Shown piece after piece: positions 6,074 through 15,145 of a stretch of DNA of 45,546 nucleotides. The stretch is from an uncultured Lachnospiraceae bacterium. Its GTDB lineage: Bacteria; Bacillota; Clostridia; Lachnospirales; Lachnospiraceae. Under the pieces are notes generated by a model. That model made no database searches and had not been told where the DNA came from. It saw nothing but the letters and a program-made list of their open reading frames with translations. The first letter of the stretch is position 1, and every line of letters begins with the position of its first letter. The stretch is from contig ONEK01000019.1 of NCBI GenBank assembly GCA_900316855.1, positions 1 to 45,546 of the forward strand, given 5' to 3'. Position numbers and translations under genes: made by a program.

Positions 6074-7946
6074 ATGGCGGGGATGGCGTTTCTTACAGTT
6101 TTACTTCTTGCGCTGATGGAGCTGAACAAAAACACACTGGCGGGGTGGATTCTCGTTCCTGCGGCGTTTGTTCTCTACCTTTTTGCGCGGAAAAAGGCCC
6201 TCCGCGGGAAAAAGCACCGCAGGCTTGTGATGAATCTTGCTTATCTCGGGGTTCTCGCTGCGTGCTTTGCGGTTTCGCAGCCGCCGGTCAGAAGGGTTCC
6301 TGTGTCCGATGCGGCTAAGCCGGAGTCAACAGAGGTTCTGTCCGTCGCGCAGGGCAGCCTGACCGGGGTCCGTTCGGCAGACGGGAGTGTGGAGATTTTT
6401 GCCGGAATTCCGTACGCCGCGCCGCCGGTCGGGGATCTGCGGTGGAAGGAGCCGCAGGAGCCTGCCGCCTGGGAAGGGGTGCGGTCCTGCGATAAGTTTG
6501 CCCCTATGTCCATGCAGCCATCGAACGGCAACATTTACAATTCCCTTGCACAGATCATCGGCTACCATGACTATAAGATTTCCCTGAAGGACAACTTCAC
6601 GCCCCCCGATGAGCGAGGACTCCCTCTATCTCAATATCTGGCGCCCGGCGGGTATAAGCAGCACCCAAAAGCTCCCCGTCATGGTCTACATTCACGGCGG
6701 TTCGCTCAAGACCGGCCAGCCCTGGTATGAGGACTACGCGGGAACCGGACTTGCAAAGAGCGGTGTCATTTACGTAAACCTTGCCTATCGGCTCGGTGTG
6801 TTCGGCTTCTACGGGAACAAAGACCTGCAGGCGGAATCACCGGACCATACGACCGGCAATTACGGTCTTCTGGATCAGATTCAGGCACTGAAGTGGGTGC
6901 AGGAAAATATTGCCGCGTTCGGAGGTGACCCGGACAATGTCACACTTGCCGGCGAGTCAGCGGGAAGCGCGTGTGTGAGCGCACTTCTTTCCGCGCCTCT
7001 TGCGAAGGGGCTTTTCCGCAGGGCGATTCTCGAGAGCTCTACCGTGGACGCGCCGGTTCCTGCCCATTCCTACCGCACGTTTGAGGATACGCTGGAGGCG
7101 GGAGAGGATCTGTACCGCAAAACCGGAATGCAGACCCCGGAGCAGCTGCGCACCCTTTCCGCCGGGGAGCTGGTGCCCTATACGGAGAACAACCATCACA
7201 TCACACCGGACGGCGTGGTGCTGGAAGGGGATCCGTACCAGCTGATCCGGGACGGGCAGCAGCTGAATGCGGAGGAGATCCTGCACGGCTACAACGCAGA
7301 TGAGAGTGACGCCTTCGTGCTGTTTGATAAGTTTACGAAAGAAAATTTTGCCGGAAAGCTGGAACAGTACTGCAGGGACATTGTACCGGACTGGCAGTCC
7401 CTGGAGCAGATCTATCCCGTCCGGGACGACGTGCAGGCCGATGAGGCGATGCATGAAATCCTCTCTGGACTCTGGTTCGGGTATGGGCATGAGTGCCTGA
7501 CCAGGCAGGCGCTGGCACAGGGGATTCCGGTATACGAATATTATTTCGCACAGGAAAACGGAAGGCTCGGCAGCTGGCACAGCGGTGAGGAAGTATACTG
7601 TTACGGGAACATTCCCGCTGATTCGGACCTGTACACCGGGGAGGATCGGATGCTGAGCTCTGTCATGCTGACCTACTGGAGGAATTTCGCACAGACGGGA
7701 AACCCCAACGAAAGCGCAGACGGGGACAGCAGGGTCCTGGATCCGTACGGGCTGTCCGGGGACGGGTCACTCCCGGATCTGCCGGCATGGGAGCCTGTCA
7801 CGGATCCCGGCATGATCACGGAATTTCGTGCGGATCAGGGAACGTATGTCCGCAAGGCGGAGATTCCATACTGGAAGCTTTATGACGCCCTGGACAGCAG
7901 TTATCAGGCCGGCGGACAGGCAAGACAGGTTCCGGAAGGAAACTGA
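6074..7946 (+). pseudogene. Membrane-anchored type B carboxylesterase, frameshifted at a C6 tract
   Basis: Two frames together make one protein. The first (from ATG 6074, with AGGAGG 9 nt upstream) has about three N-terminal hydrophobic segments, then the esterase start GIPYAAPPVGDLRWKEP. It ends in nonsense at 6730. The second frame, open from 6609, continues with SEDSLYLNIWRP, the oxyanion motif YIHGGS, the nucleophile motif GESAGSA, GYNADES and the catalytic-His region GSWHSGEEV. The break falls at six cytosines (6602-6607); five would restore TPPMSEDSLY. Type B carboxylesterases hydrolyse ester bonds. All catalytic residues lie in the second frame, but that frame alone lacks the N-terminal strands and has no ribosome site. 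Possible causes are a true mutation, phase variation or a sequencing error. The GH2 gene follows. Confidence 0.85.
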
Positions 7947-7999
7947 CATACCCGGGGGCAGGACCAGAGGCTCCCGTCATTGGCGTTTGGAGGTTCGTT

Positions 8000-9853
8000 A
8001 TGGCACAGCATTCACGGGTCAATCATCTGGAAACACAATGGAACTGCAGGACGCCGGAGGATTGCCTCCCTCTTCCCGAGTATCCGCGCCCCCAGCTCAT
8101 GCGCAGAGAGGATACATGGCAGAACCTCAACGGATGGTGGGATTACGCGATTCTGCCCCGCGGCGCGCATTCCGGGAAGGAAGCAAAGAGGCATCATACA
8201 AGGGTGAAATTCCAGGGGAAGATCCTGGTCCCGTATTCGCCCGAGTCCGAACGCTCCGGGGTGGGGCGGACACTGCATCCCGGGGAGGACCTCTGGTATG
8301 AGAGAGAGTTTTACTGCCCGGAAAGCCCGGGACAGGACGGCACTGCCGGCCGCAGGCTCCTGCTTCACTTCGGCGCCGTGGATGAGCGCTGCTGCGTCTG
8401 GGTGAATGGCCGCAGGGCAGGGATTCACCACGGGGGCTACTGGAGCTTTACGTTTGACATCACGCCCTTTGTCCGCAGAGGCAGCAACACGGTGCGCGTC
8501 TGTGTCCGGGATGACTCGGATCAGAGTCCCGCAAGCGTGGGAAAACAGCACCTTGTCCCCGGGGGCATGTATTACACTGCCCAGAGCGGGATCTGGCAGA
8601 CCGTCTGGCTGGAGCGTGTACCGCAGAATTATATCCGGGATATCCGCATGGTTCCTGCAAAAAACGGCTCGTTTTCCCTGTCTGTCTATACGCAGGCAAA
8701 GGAGACAGGCAGCAAAAAGCCTGTGACGGCGCGGATTTATGCTCCCGGGATCTATACCAGCCGGGAGATCCCGGAACAGGAGAAGGGCTCATCCTGCCTG
8801 TGCTCCGTGCAGCTGAACTCCTATGGCACCTATCATCATGGAAATATCCGGGTTCCGGCTGACTGGAGACGCTTCTGGACGCCGGAGGAACCCTGGCTGT
8901 ATCCTGTCACCATCACAGCCGGGGAGGATACCATCCGCACCTATACGGCACTCCGTACAGTTGGCACGGCGCGGGACTCCGGGGGAGTTCCCCGCATTAC
9001 ACTGAACGGGAAGCCCTGCTTCATGAACGGAGTGCTGGATCAGGGCTACTGGCCGGAGTCATTGATGACACCGCCGTCGGACGAAGCCATGGTCAGCGAT
9101 ATCCGTCTTGCACAGTCCGCCGGCTTCAACATGATCCGCAAGCATGTCAAGCTGGAGGGAGCACGCTGGTATTATCACTGCGACCGGATGGGCATGCTGG
9201 TCTGGCAGGACATGGTAAACGCGGGCAGCATCCCCTACTGGTTTGATACGCTCCTGCCGAATGTCCTTCCTCCGTTCGGCATGCTCCACATTGACCATGC
9301 CAGGTGGCTGGAGCAGAAGAAGTCCAACCTCTGGACAAAGGACCAGGATACTTACCGGGATAACCTGCGCAGCACCGTGAAACAGCTGCAGAACAGTCCC
9401 TGCGTCGTTTTGTGGACGATTTTCAACGAAGGCTGGGGGCAGCATCATACCAGGGAGCTGACGCAGATGGTCCGCAGGATGGATCCCACGCGGCTCATCG
9501 ATTCCGCGAGCGGATGGTTTGACCACGGGACGGGAGACGTATACAGTATTCATAACTACTGGCGTCCGCTCATCCCGATGCAGGACCCTTCGGGACTGGG
9601 AAGGCCCTATGTTCTCTCGGAATACGGAGGGAGAGCGTGCCGCATTCCGGGCCATACCCTGTATGATGAGACGTTTGGCTACTACAGCTGCAGGCCGGAG
9701 AAGATGCCGGAGCTGTTCCGGAGGTTTCAGGCGCGCATTGCGCGGCTTGCACGCAGAGGGCTGGCAGCAGCGGTGTATACACAGCTCTCGGATATCGAAG
9801 AGGAAATCAACGGAATAGCCACCTATGACCGGAAAGTGGTCAAGGTGCGCTGA
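8000..9853 (+). CDS. Glycoside hydrolase family 2 enzyme
   Basis: This 617-residue protein has the GH2 order: a jelly-roll sugar-binding domain (LVPYSPESERSGVGR, then EDLWYERE, near residues 77-103), an immunoglobulin-like domain around 205-320, and a TIM barrel. The proton donor is Glu477 in FNEGWGQ and the nucleophile is Glu541 in VLSEYGG. It cleaves beta-linked galactosides, glucuronides or related sugars; substrate cannot be read from sequence. There is no signal peptide, so it should act in the cytoplasm. GGAGG lies 6 nt before the ATG. It follows the esterase by about 50 bp, so deacylation plus glycoside cleavage of a decorated glycan is a reasonable inference. Confidence 0.88.
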   Translation: MAQHSRVNHLETQWNCRTPEDCLPLPEYPRPQLMRREDTWQNLNGWWDYAILPRGAHSGKEAKRHHTRVKFQGKILVPYSPESERSGVGRTLHPGEDLWYEREFYCPESPGQDGTAGRRLLLHFGAVDERCCVWVNGRRAGIHHGGYWSFTFDITPFVRRGSNTVRVCVRDDSDQSPASVGKQHLVPGGMYYTAQSGIWQTVWLERVPQNYIRDIRMVPAKNGSFSLSVYTQAKETGSKKPVTARIYAPGIYTSREIPEQEKGSSCLCSVQLNSYGTYHHGNIRVPADWRRFWTPEEPWLYPVTITAGEDTIRTYTALRTVGTARDSGGVPRITLNGKPCFMNGVLDQGYWPESLMTPPSDEAMVSDIRLAQSAGFNMIRKHVKLEGARWYYHCDRMGMLVWQDMVNAGSIPYWFDTLLPNVLPPFGMLHIDHARWLEQKKSNLWTKDQDTYRDNLRSTVKQLQNSPCVVLWTIFNEGWGQHHTRELTQMVRRMDPTRLIDSASGWFDHGTGDVYSIHNYWRPLIPMQDPSGLGRPYVLSEYGGRACRIPGHTLYDETFGYYSCRPEKMPELFRRFQARIARLARRGLAAAVYTQLSDIEEEINGIATYDRKVVKVR

Positions 9854-9874
9854 TCAAAACGGAGGTGCCCTAAG

Positions 9875-10432
9875 ATGACAAAATATGTGCTGGTAAAGGG
9901 AAGACCCGACTCGGCGGAGGGTCGCCTTGAGAAGGAAATCCGCTGCTATGACCTGCTGGATTCCCTCGGGATGACGTACTGGAGAACGGACCATCCGGAC
10001 GCGCAGGCCTATACGATGGAGGCGTGCCTGGAAATAGACGCGGTCCTGCAGGCCACGGTGTGCAAGAACCTGTTCCTCACAAACCGCCAGCACACGGACT
10101 ACTACCTGCTGATGATGCCGGGAGACAAGGTTTTCAAAACAAAAGAGCTGTCCCATCAGATCGGGACAGCGAGGCTGTCGTTCGGCACACCGGAGGAAAT
10201 GGAAGAGCGGATCGACTGTGCACCCGGATCGGCTTCCGTAATGGGACTGATGAATGACCCGGACAATCAGGTAAAGCTTCTGGTGGATGAGGATGTCCTG
10301 CAGGGCGAGTTCATCGGCTGCCATCCCTGCATCAACACATCGTCGCTCAAGCTGTATACCAGGGAACTGGTGGAGCGTTTCCTGCCGGCGGTGCACCATG
10401 AAATGACCATTGTCCGGCTGACCGGCGAGTAA
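9875..10432 (+). CDS. Prolyl-tRNA editing deacylase, ProX/YbaK family
   Basis: The 185-residue protein matches the YbaK/ProX editing domain along its length: CKNLFLTNRQHTDYYLLMM, LSHQIGTARLSFG, the loop PGSASVMGLMND and IGCHPCINTSSLKL. Members hydrolyse mischarged aminoacyl-tRNA, typically Ala-tRNA(Pro), protecting translation fidelity. Free-standing copies are common in Firmicutes. GGAGGTG lies 9 nt before the ATG. It begins 21 bp after the GH2 stop, so it may be co-transcribed with it although the functions do not match. Confidence 0.88.
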   Translation: MTKYVLVKGRPDSAEGRLEKEIRCYDLLDSLGMTYWRTDHPDAQAYTMEACLEIDAVLQATVCKNLFLTNRQHTDYYLLMMPGDKVFKTKELSHQIGTARLSFGTPEEMEERIDCAPGSASVMGLMNDPDNQVKLLVDEDVLQGEFIGCHPCINTSSLKLYTRELVERFLPAVHHEMTIVRLTGE

Positions 10433-10502
10433 CCGGCCGTAACTCCGGACGTCCCTAACCTTTTCGGAAGGCGGCAGGGTCGAAGCAGACCCGGAGGATA
10501 GG

Positions 10503-11294
10503 ATGGAAGATCAGAATAACGGAGAAAACAATAAGGCGATCCACATCAACTGTGCTACGGTCTGGAAGGACCAGGACGGTCACCCGATTGCGCTTCTGTA
10601 CACCTTCCCGGTGGAAGAGGTCCGGGAAAATCTCGGGCTTTCGGATTTAAAGAATGACCCGGAGCAGATCAGCGAGAGGCTCACGGCGTTTATGCGCAGG
10701 ACGCTCCGGATTATCCTGCACCACGCAAAGGAGACCTATAAGGGAGAGTTCCAGTTCATGGACGCGGCAGGAGACAGCTCGGATCAGTATATCTGCGTCT
10801 TCGTGGTACGGGATGATTTTGCGGTGGCCAAGATGGCACAGGTGGAACGCGCCATGGAGACTGCTTCCGGCAAAGCTCCGGAAAACAGCAGCTCCGAAGG
10901 GGAAGGCACCGGCGCGCAAAATAATCCAAAGACCGCGGCAGAAGAGCAGGGCAAGAAAGCCGGCAGGAGTAAGGGCAAAGCCAGTGACTGCTACATAGGC
11001 TTCCACTTTGCTTCCATCAGTGATGCGGCGGCGGCAGCAAGGGCAGCGGGGCAGAAGGCAGACCTCTGTAAATCCTGGCTCTGCCGGGACAGGGACGGCT
11101 ATGCGCTGGTCCTGTGTATTTCGTGTGCCGCGGATGAGGGTGAGAACCCGGAGAAAGCCTGTGATACCGGGAAGCTTTCGGCTGTCTTCTCCGAATACGG
11201 CCAGCCGATTGACAGCGAGAACCGCTGCCGGTATCTGATCCGGCGGGAGGGCCTGATCAAAAAGAACGCTCTGCAGAAGCTTCTGGAACTTTGA
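10503..11294 (+). CDS. MecA-like adaptor protein (tentative)
   Basis: This 263-residue protein has two folded-looking halves joined by a low-complexity Ser/Gly/Lys linker (about residues 120-160). The C-terminal half has the spacing of the MecA C-terminal domain: a helix-forming ISDAAAAARAA stretch, then KSWLCRDRDGYALVLCIS, LSAVFSEYGQPI and the final RYLIRREGLIKKNALQKLLE. The N-terminal half (FPVEEVRENLGLSDLKNDPE) faintly recalls the MecA substrate-binding domain. MecA proteins deliver substrates to ClpC. The match is by eye and weak at the N-terminus. The last 38 bp overlap the convergent HAD gene. Confidence 0.5.
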   Translation: MEDQNNGENNKAIHINCATVWKDQDGHPIALLYTFPVEEVRENLGLSDLKNDPEQISERLTAFMRRTLRIILHHAKETYKGEFQFMDAAGDSSDQYICVFVVRDDFAVAKMAQVERAMETASGKAPENSSSEGEGTGAQNNPKTAAEEQGKKAGRSKGKASDCYIGFHFASISDAAAAARAAGQKADLCKSWLCRDRDGYALVLCISCAADEGENPEKACDTGKLSAVFSEYGQPIDSENRCRYLIRREGLIKKNALQKLLEL

Positions 11295-12108
11295 GTCCTG
11301 TGAGCTCACGGATCCTGCCGGAGGAAATAACGGCAAGGCGTGCAGAGGGGAATTCCTTCTTCAGGGCCTCGAACCGCTCGGAAACGGCCGCCGGCTCCAG
11401 ATGCCCGGTATTGAGCAGACATCCCGCAACGCCGCAGGATGCGGCAACGCGAAGGTCACTTTCCGTCTCGTTTCCGACCATCATGCAGTCCCGCGGGTTT
11501 AACCGCTGCTCCTTCAGAAGCAGCTGCAGGAATTCCGGCTGGGGCTTTTTCATCCCCTGATCGGACGAAATATACATGGCATCGAACAGGGGCGTAAGCC
11601 CCGTCATGGCAAGCTCGGGGCGGGTGAACACCGCCTGTGCGTTGGAGAGAAGGAACAGCCGGATGCCCTGTTTTTTCAGTGATGTAAGCGTCTGAAGCGT
11701 TCCGGGATACAGGCAGAACCTTTTCAGGGAAGCTGCCCGGAACGTGTTTGCAATCATGTAATTCCATTCCGGAGTGTCAGCCAGACGCTTCCGGAAGGAA
11801 GGAGCCGAAAAATCCGCTGCGGCATCCTCTGTCATCTGTCCGGAGACAGTGGCCGGCGCATCGAGGAGGAGCCTGTGGAAAACCTTTTCCAGCCGGATCT
11901 CCGGAAAGGTGTATCCCGATTCTTTCTTAAGACTGGCTTCTTCCTCTGAAACCAGCTTCGAATAGGCTTTTCGTAATTCTTCCGGCTCATAAAAGGCACC
12001 GCAGCGCCGGTAGACCTGCGCCATGGTTTTCCAGAGACTGCGGGCTGCCTCGTCGGTATGGATGTCGATCAGTGTTCCGTAAAGGTCGAAAATCAGGTTA
12101 TTTATCAC
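11257..12108 (-). CDS. HAD-superfamily hydrolase
   Basis: Motif I is FDLYGTLID at residues 7-15 (nucleophile and acid/base Asp). Motif II is LFLLSNAQ, the motif III lysine is in GMKKPQPEF, and motif IV is MMVGNETESDLRVA. The helical insert between motifs I and II indicates a C1 cap, as in phosphoglycolate-phosphatase-like enzymes. Small phosphorylated metabolites are the usual substrates; which one is not visible. The start is GTG with AAGGAG 6 nt upstream. It reads toward the MecA-like gene and overlaps its end, and is divergent from the ABC importer. Confidence 0.85.
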   Translation of the reverse strand: MINNLIFDLYGTLIDIHTDEAARSLWKTMAQVYRRCGAFYEPEELRKAYSKLVSEEEASLKKESGYTFPEIRLEKVFHRLLLDAPATVSGQMTEDAAADFSAPSFRKRLADTPEWNYMIANTFRAASLKRFCLYPGTLQTLTSLKKQGIRLFLLSNAQAVFTRPELAMTGLTPLFDAMYISSDQGMKKPQPEFLQLLLKEQRLNPRDCMMVGNETESDLRVAASCGVAGCLLNTGHLEPAAVSERFEALKKEFPSARLAVISSGRIRELTGLKVPEASAERSF

Positions 12109-12304
12109 GGGTGCTCCTTCCGGGCGTCCGGCGGGCCGCGGATCCGGCTCGTCCTTTGATCAGGTCATCAGCAGCATGTCTGCCGGCTGACTTTTCTGAC
12201 ACCCGTTTCACCATTATGGCCTGCGGGGGGCTTCTTTTCAACTGCATGTCCTTGACACCGTTCCCCTGATTGCGTGGCAGCGCTGACACCGTATCCGGAA
12301 GGTA

Positions 12305-12373
12305 TTGCATTTTCGAAAAAGCAGGCTATAATGTTTAATAATTGTAAACAATAATACTTGTATACAATAATAC
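12305..12373 (+). promoter_or_regulatory. ABC operon promoter with tandem operator-like palindromes
   Basis: A -10 TATAAT at 12327-12332 has a weak -35 (TTGCAT, 12305-12310) 16 bp upstream. Just after the expected start point, a 16-bp unit occurs twice in tandem (12342-12357 and 12358-12373) with one mismatch. Each unit opens with a palindrome: TTGTAAACAA, then TTGTATACAA. Such TTGT-N2-ACAA palindromes are typical of GntR/FadR-type repressors. No regulator gene is adjacent. Confidence 0.6.
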
Positions 12374-12385
12374 TTTGGAAAGACA

Positions 12386-12423
12386 AGGGCGTCGCAGCAA
12401 TGCTGTGACGCCCTGTTTTTTTT
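12386..12423 (+). terminator. Intrinsic terminator in the ABC operon leader (possible attenuator)
   Basis: Arms 12386-12398 and 12402-12414 make a 13-bp stem (one G-T pair) with an AAT loop, followed by G and eight T. It ends 13 bp before the ATPase start, with the GGGAG ribosome site right behind it. Transcription from the promoter above must pass it to reach the operon. Confidence 0.85.
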
Positions 12424-12436
12424 CGGGAGCAGCGCC

Positions 12437-13171
12437 ATGAGTACAATGATCAAGCTGGAACATATCAATAAGAATTTCGGGGATCTTCATGTCTTAAAGG
12501 ATGTGAACCTCGAGGTGACGGAGGGTGAGAAGCTTGTCATTATCGGCCCCTCGGGCTCCGGGAAATCGACAACCGTGCGCTGCATGAACTTCCTTGAGAC
12601 GCCGACCAGCGGGACGGTCACGATTGACGGCGAGGTCATGGACAAAAAGAACTGCCGCAGGATCGTACGCGAGAAGATGTCCATGGTATTCCAGCAGTTC
12701 AATCTGTACCCGCACATGACGGTACTGAAAAACCTTACGCTGGCGCCGATGAAGCTGCATCACAAGACGAAGGAGGAGGCGGAGGAGCTGGCCTATCATT
12801 ACCTGGACGTCGTCGGACTCCGGGAGAAGGCAGACGTCTATCCGCCGGCGCTCTCCGGCGGGCAGCAGCAGCGGATTGCCATCGCGAGGGCCCTGTGCTG
12901 CCAGACCCCGATCATCCTGTTTGACGAGCCGACGTCCGCACTCGATCCGGAGACGATTCAGGAAGTGCTGGATGTCATGATCAGGCTGGCGCATGAGAAA
13001 AACATCACCATGGTTGTCGTAACACACGAGATGGGCTTTGCGAGGCAGGTAGCCGATCAGGTTGTCTTCATGGAGGACGGCAGGATCATTGAGGAGGGAA
13101 CGCCGGAGCATTTCTTCACGGCGCCGGATTCCCCGCGGGTGAAGGAGTTCCTCGGGAAGATTATCCGTTAG
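12437..13171 (+). CDS. Polar amino-acid ABC importer, ATP-binding subunit
   Basis: This 244-residue ATPase carries Walker [10 protein letters not shown] (about residues 37-45), the Q-loop [14 protein letters not shown], the signature LSGGQQQR, Walker [15 protein letters not shown] and the H-loop [10 protein letters not shown]. Sequence and length match the GlnQ/HisP class that drives uptake of polar or charged amino acids. It forms a homodimer on the cytoplasmic face with the two permeases encoded downstream. It is the first gene of the operon. Confidence 0.93.
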   Translation: MSTMIKLEHINKNFGDLHVLKDVNLEVTEGEKLVIIGPSGSGKSTTVRCMNFLETPTSGTVTIDGEVMDKKNCRRIVREKMSMVFQQFNLYPHMTVLKNLTLAPMKLHHKTKEEAEELAYHYLDVVGLREKADVYPPALSGGQQQRIAIARALCCQTPIILFDEPTSALDPETIQEVLDVMIRLAHEKNITMVVVTHEMGFARQVADQVVFMEDGRIIEEGTPEHFFTAPDSPRVKEFLGKIIR

Positions 13172-13330
13172 ATCAAAGGATCGTTTTTCAGGTCGCAGCC
13201 GTGCGGAAACTTCTGATTTCCGTACGGATAGGCAAAAGGAGGCAGTCCTGCTGCCGCAGGCTGTTTCCGTATCAAGCCCGCCGCAGGGCGGGCGGACAAT
13301 CCTGCGGAACGCGCAGGAAAGGAGGAGATT

Positions 13331-14293
13331 ATGAAAAGAGAATCTGATGTTTTAAGAAGAGCGGGCGTGCTCGGTGCTGCGGGCGTCCTTGCACTGGGAC
13401 TTGCAGGGTGCGGCGGCAGTTCCTCCGGATCGGCTGCATCAACAGCCGCGGCGACGACCGATGCTGCGCCTGCTGCCACAGAGGCAGCGACGGCCGCAGA
13501 GACGGCTGACGCCGCAGCGACGGAGGCAGCTTCCGCGGAGATCGGCCCCGACACCCAGGCCATCATTGACCGCGGCACGCTGAAGGTCGGCGTAAAGGAC
13601 GCCGTGGAAGGCTTTGGCTTCAAGGATCCCCTGACAGGCGAGTACTCCGGACTCGAGATCAGCCTTGCAGAGGATATTGCGAAAGATCTCGGCGTTGATA
13701 TCGAGTTCACAACCGTAACGGCAGCAACCAGAACGGAGCTCCTGGATTCCGGTGATATCGATATGGTTGCCGCAACCTTCACCATCACGGATGAGCGCAA
13801 GAAGAGCTGGGATTTCACGACGCCGTACTATACGGACCACGTAGGCGTCCTGGTTGAGAAGGCATCCGGCATTACGGACCTTACAGGTCTCGAGGGCAAG
13901 ACGGTCGGCGTATCGTCCGGCTCCACCTCCGCGAAGTCCCTGGTTCAGGCAATGGTCGACGGCGGCATTATCCCGGCGGACGATTTCAACGCGGATGATT
14001 TCGATCCGGCAACCTGGACCGAGAAGGTTTCGTTTAAGCAGTACGACGACTATCCGACCATTTCCACAGCGCTGACCGCAGGAGAGGTGGACGCGTTCTG
14101 CGTGGATAAATCCATCCTGGCAATCTACCACACCGATGACCGCGATTACATCAAGGAAGAGTTTGCACCTCAGGATTACGGCATCGCGACGAAGAAGGAT
14201 TCCGATTTCTCCGCCTACACGGAGGCAGAGGTCGAGAAGTATCTGTCTGACGGCACGATCGACCAGATGAAGGCAGACAACAACCTGGAGTGA
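13331..14293 (+). CDS. Amino-acid ABC importer, substrate-binding lipoprotein
   Basis: The N-terminus is a lipoprotein signal: basic MKRESDVLRR, a hydrophobic core, and the lipobox LAGC (lipidated Cys about residue 27). A 45-residue Ala/Thr-rich flexible linker follows, then a family 3 solute-binding domain from about residue 75 (IIDRGTLKVGVKDAVEGFGF, LDSGDIDMVAATFTITDERK, FTTPYYTDHVGVLV). It would be anchored outside the membrane and hand substrate to the permeases. An AAAGGAGGAG ribosome site lies a few bases upstream. A GC-rich hairpin (13276-13293) sits in the 160-bp gap after the ATPase gene. Confidence 0.93.
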   Translation: MKRESDVLRRAGVLGAAGVLALGLAGCGGSSSGSAASTAAATTDAAPAATEAATAAETADAAATEAASAEIGPDTQAIIDRGTLKVGVKDAVEGFGFKDPLTGEYSGLEISLAEDIAKDLGVDIEFTTVTAATRTELLDSGDIDMVAATFTITDERKKSWDFTTPYYTDHVGVLVEKASGITDLTGLEGKTVGVSSGSTSAKSLVQAMVDGGIIPADDFNADDFDPATWTEKVSFKQYDDYPTISTALTAGEVDAFCVDKSILAIYHTDDRDYIKEEFAPQDYGIATKKDSDFSAYTEAEVEKYLSDGTIDQMKADNNLE

Positions 14294-14316
14294 CATGCGG
14301 GGTAATTCCTGCAGGG

Positions 14317-14400
14317 ACCCGGCCGGCGTCTCAACACCCGGCCGGGTGATTCTTAAGGCAGCCGCATGGGTTTTAGTCTGCATTGCCTGCGGCCGCAGGC
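14317..14400 (+). other. Two intercistronic GC-rich hairpins after the binding-protein gene
   Basis: The first stem pairs 14317-14325 with 14339-14347 (ACCCGGCCG/CGGCCGGGT) and lacks a T-run. The second is a perfect 16-bp palindrome at 14385-14400 (GCCTGCGGCCGCAGGC). Placed between the binding-protein and permease genes, they could protect the upstream mRNA end and lower permease expression, as known for other binding-protein operons. That role is inferred. Confidence 0.5.
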
Positions 14401-14416
14401 ATTATGAGGTAGCAGC

Positions 14417-15133
14417 ATGAGTGGTTTGTTTTCGGCATATTCATGGTCCAAAGTCTGGGGCGCACGTGCCGGTTTCCTGATGGGACTTGGCAATACGGTC
14501 CTGACCGCGGTGTTCGGCATTCTGCTGGCGCTGGTGCTGGGGCTGGTTTTCGGCCTCATGGGGACATCGAACAAAAGGATCCTGAAGGCAGTCAACCGCG
14601 TCTATGTGGAATTTATCCAGAACACTCCCGTGCTGCTGCAGCTGTGCTTCATCTACTATGCGCTCGCGTTTTCGGGACATTCGATCGGCATTATCCCGGC
14701 AGGCATTACCGCACTCGGCATTTATACGGGAGCCTATATGTCGGAGGTGTTCCGCGCCGGCATCCAGTCCATCCCGAAGGGACAGTTCGAGGCGGCAAGG
14801 TCCCAGGGCTTCACGTATTTTGAGGAGATGTACTACATCATCCTGCCGCAGACCATGAAGATCATTCTGCCTCCCATGGTCAACCAGGTCGTGAACCTGA
14901 TCAAGAATACGTCCTGCCTGTACATCATCGGAGGCTCGGATCTCATTTCCATCACGTACAGCTTCGTCACAGGGGAAAAGACGGGCGGCGCTTACGGACC
15001 GGCCTATATTCTGTGCGGCGCGGTCTTTTTCGTGATCTGCTATCCGCTGTCCAAGCTTGCGTCGACCTGGGAGCTTCGCCTGAAACGCCGCGAGGCGGCT
15101 ACCGTAAAGACTGCTGCCGCGAAGGCGGCCTGA
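14417..15133 (+). CDS. Amino-acid ABC importer, permease subunit 1
   Basis: A 238-residue HisM/GlnP-type permease with about five membrane segments. The cytoplasmic EAA loop reads GQFEAARSQGFTYFEEMYY ending near ILPQTMKIILPP; it docks the ATPase. The motif FIQNTPVLLQLCF near residues 62-74 is typical of polar amino-acid permeases. It pairs with the next gene product as a heterodimer. The spacing to the next gene is 12 bp. Confidence 0.92.
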   Translation: MSGLFSAYSWSKVWGARAGFLMGLGNTVLTAVFGILLALVLGLVFGLMGTSNKRILKAVNRVYVEFIQNTPVLLQLCFIYYALAFSGHSIGIIPAGITALGIYTGAYMSEVFRAGIQSIPKGQFEAARSQGFTYFEEMYYIILPQTMKIILPPMVNQVVNLIKNTSCLYIIGGSDLISITYSFVTGEKTGGAYGPAYILCGAVFFVICYPLSKLASTWELRLKRREAATVKTAAAKAA

Positions 15134-15145
15134 GGAAGGTATGCT

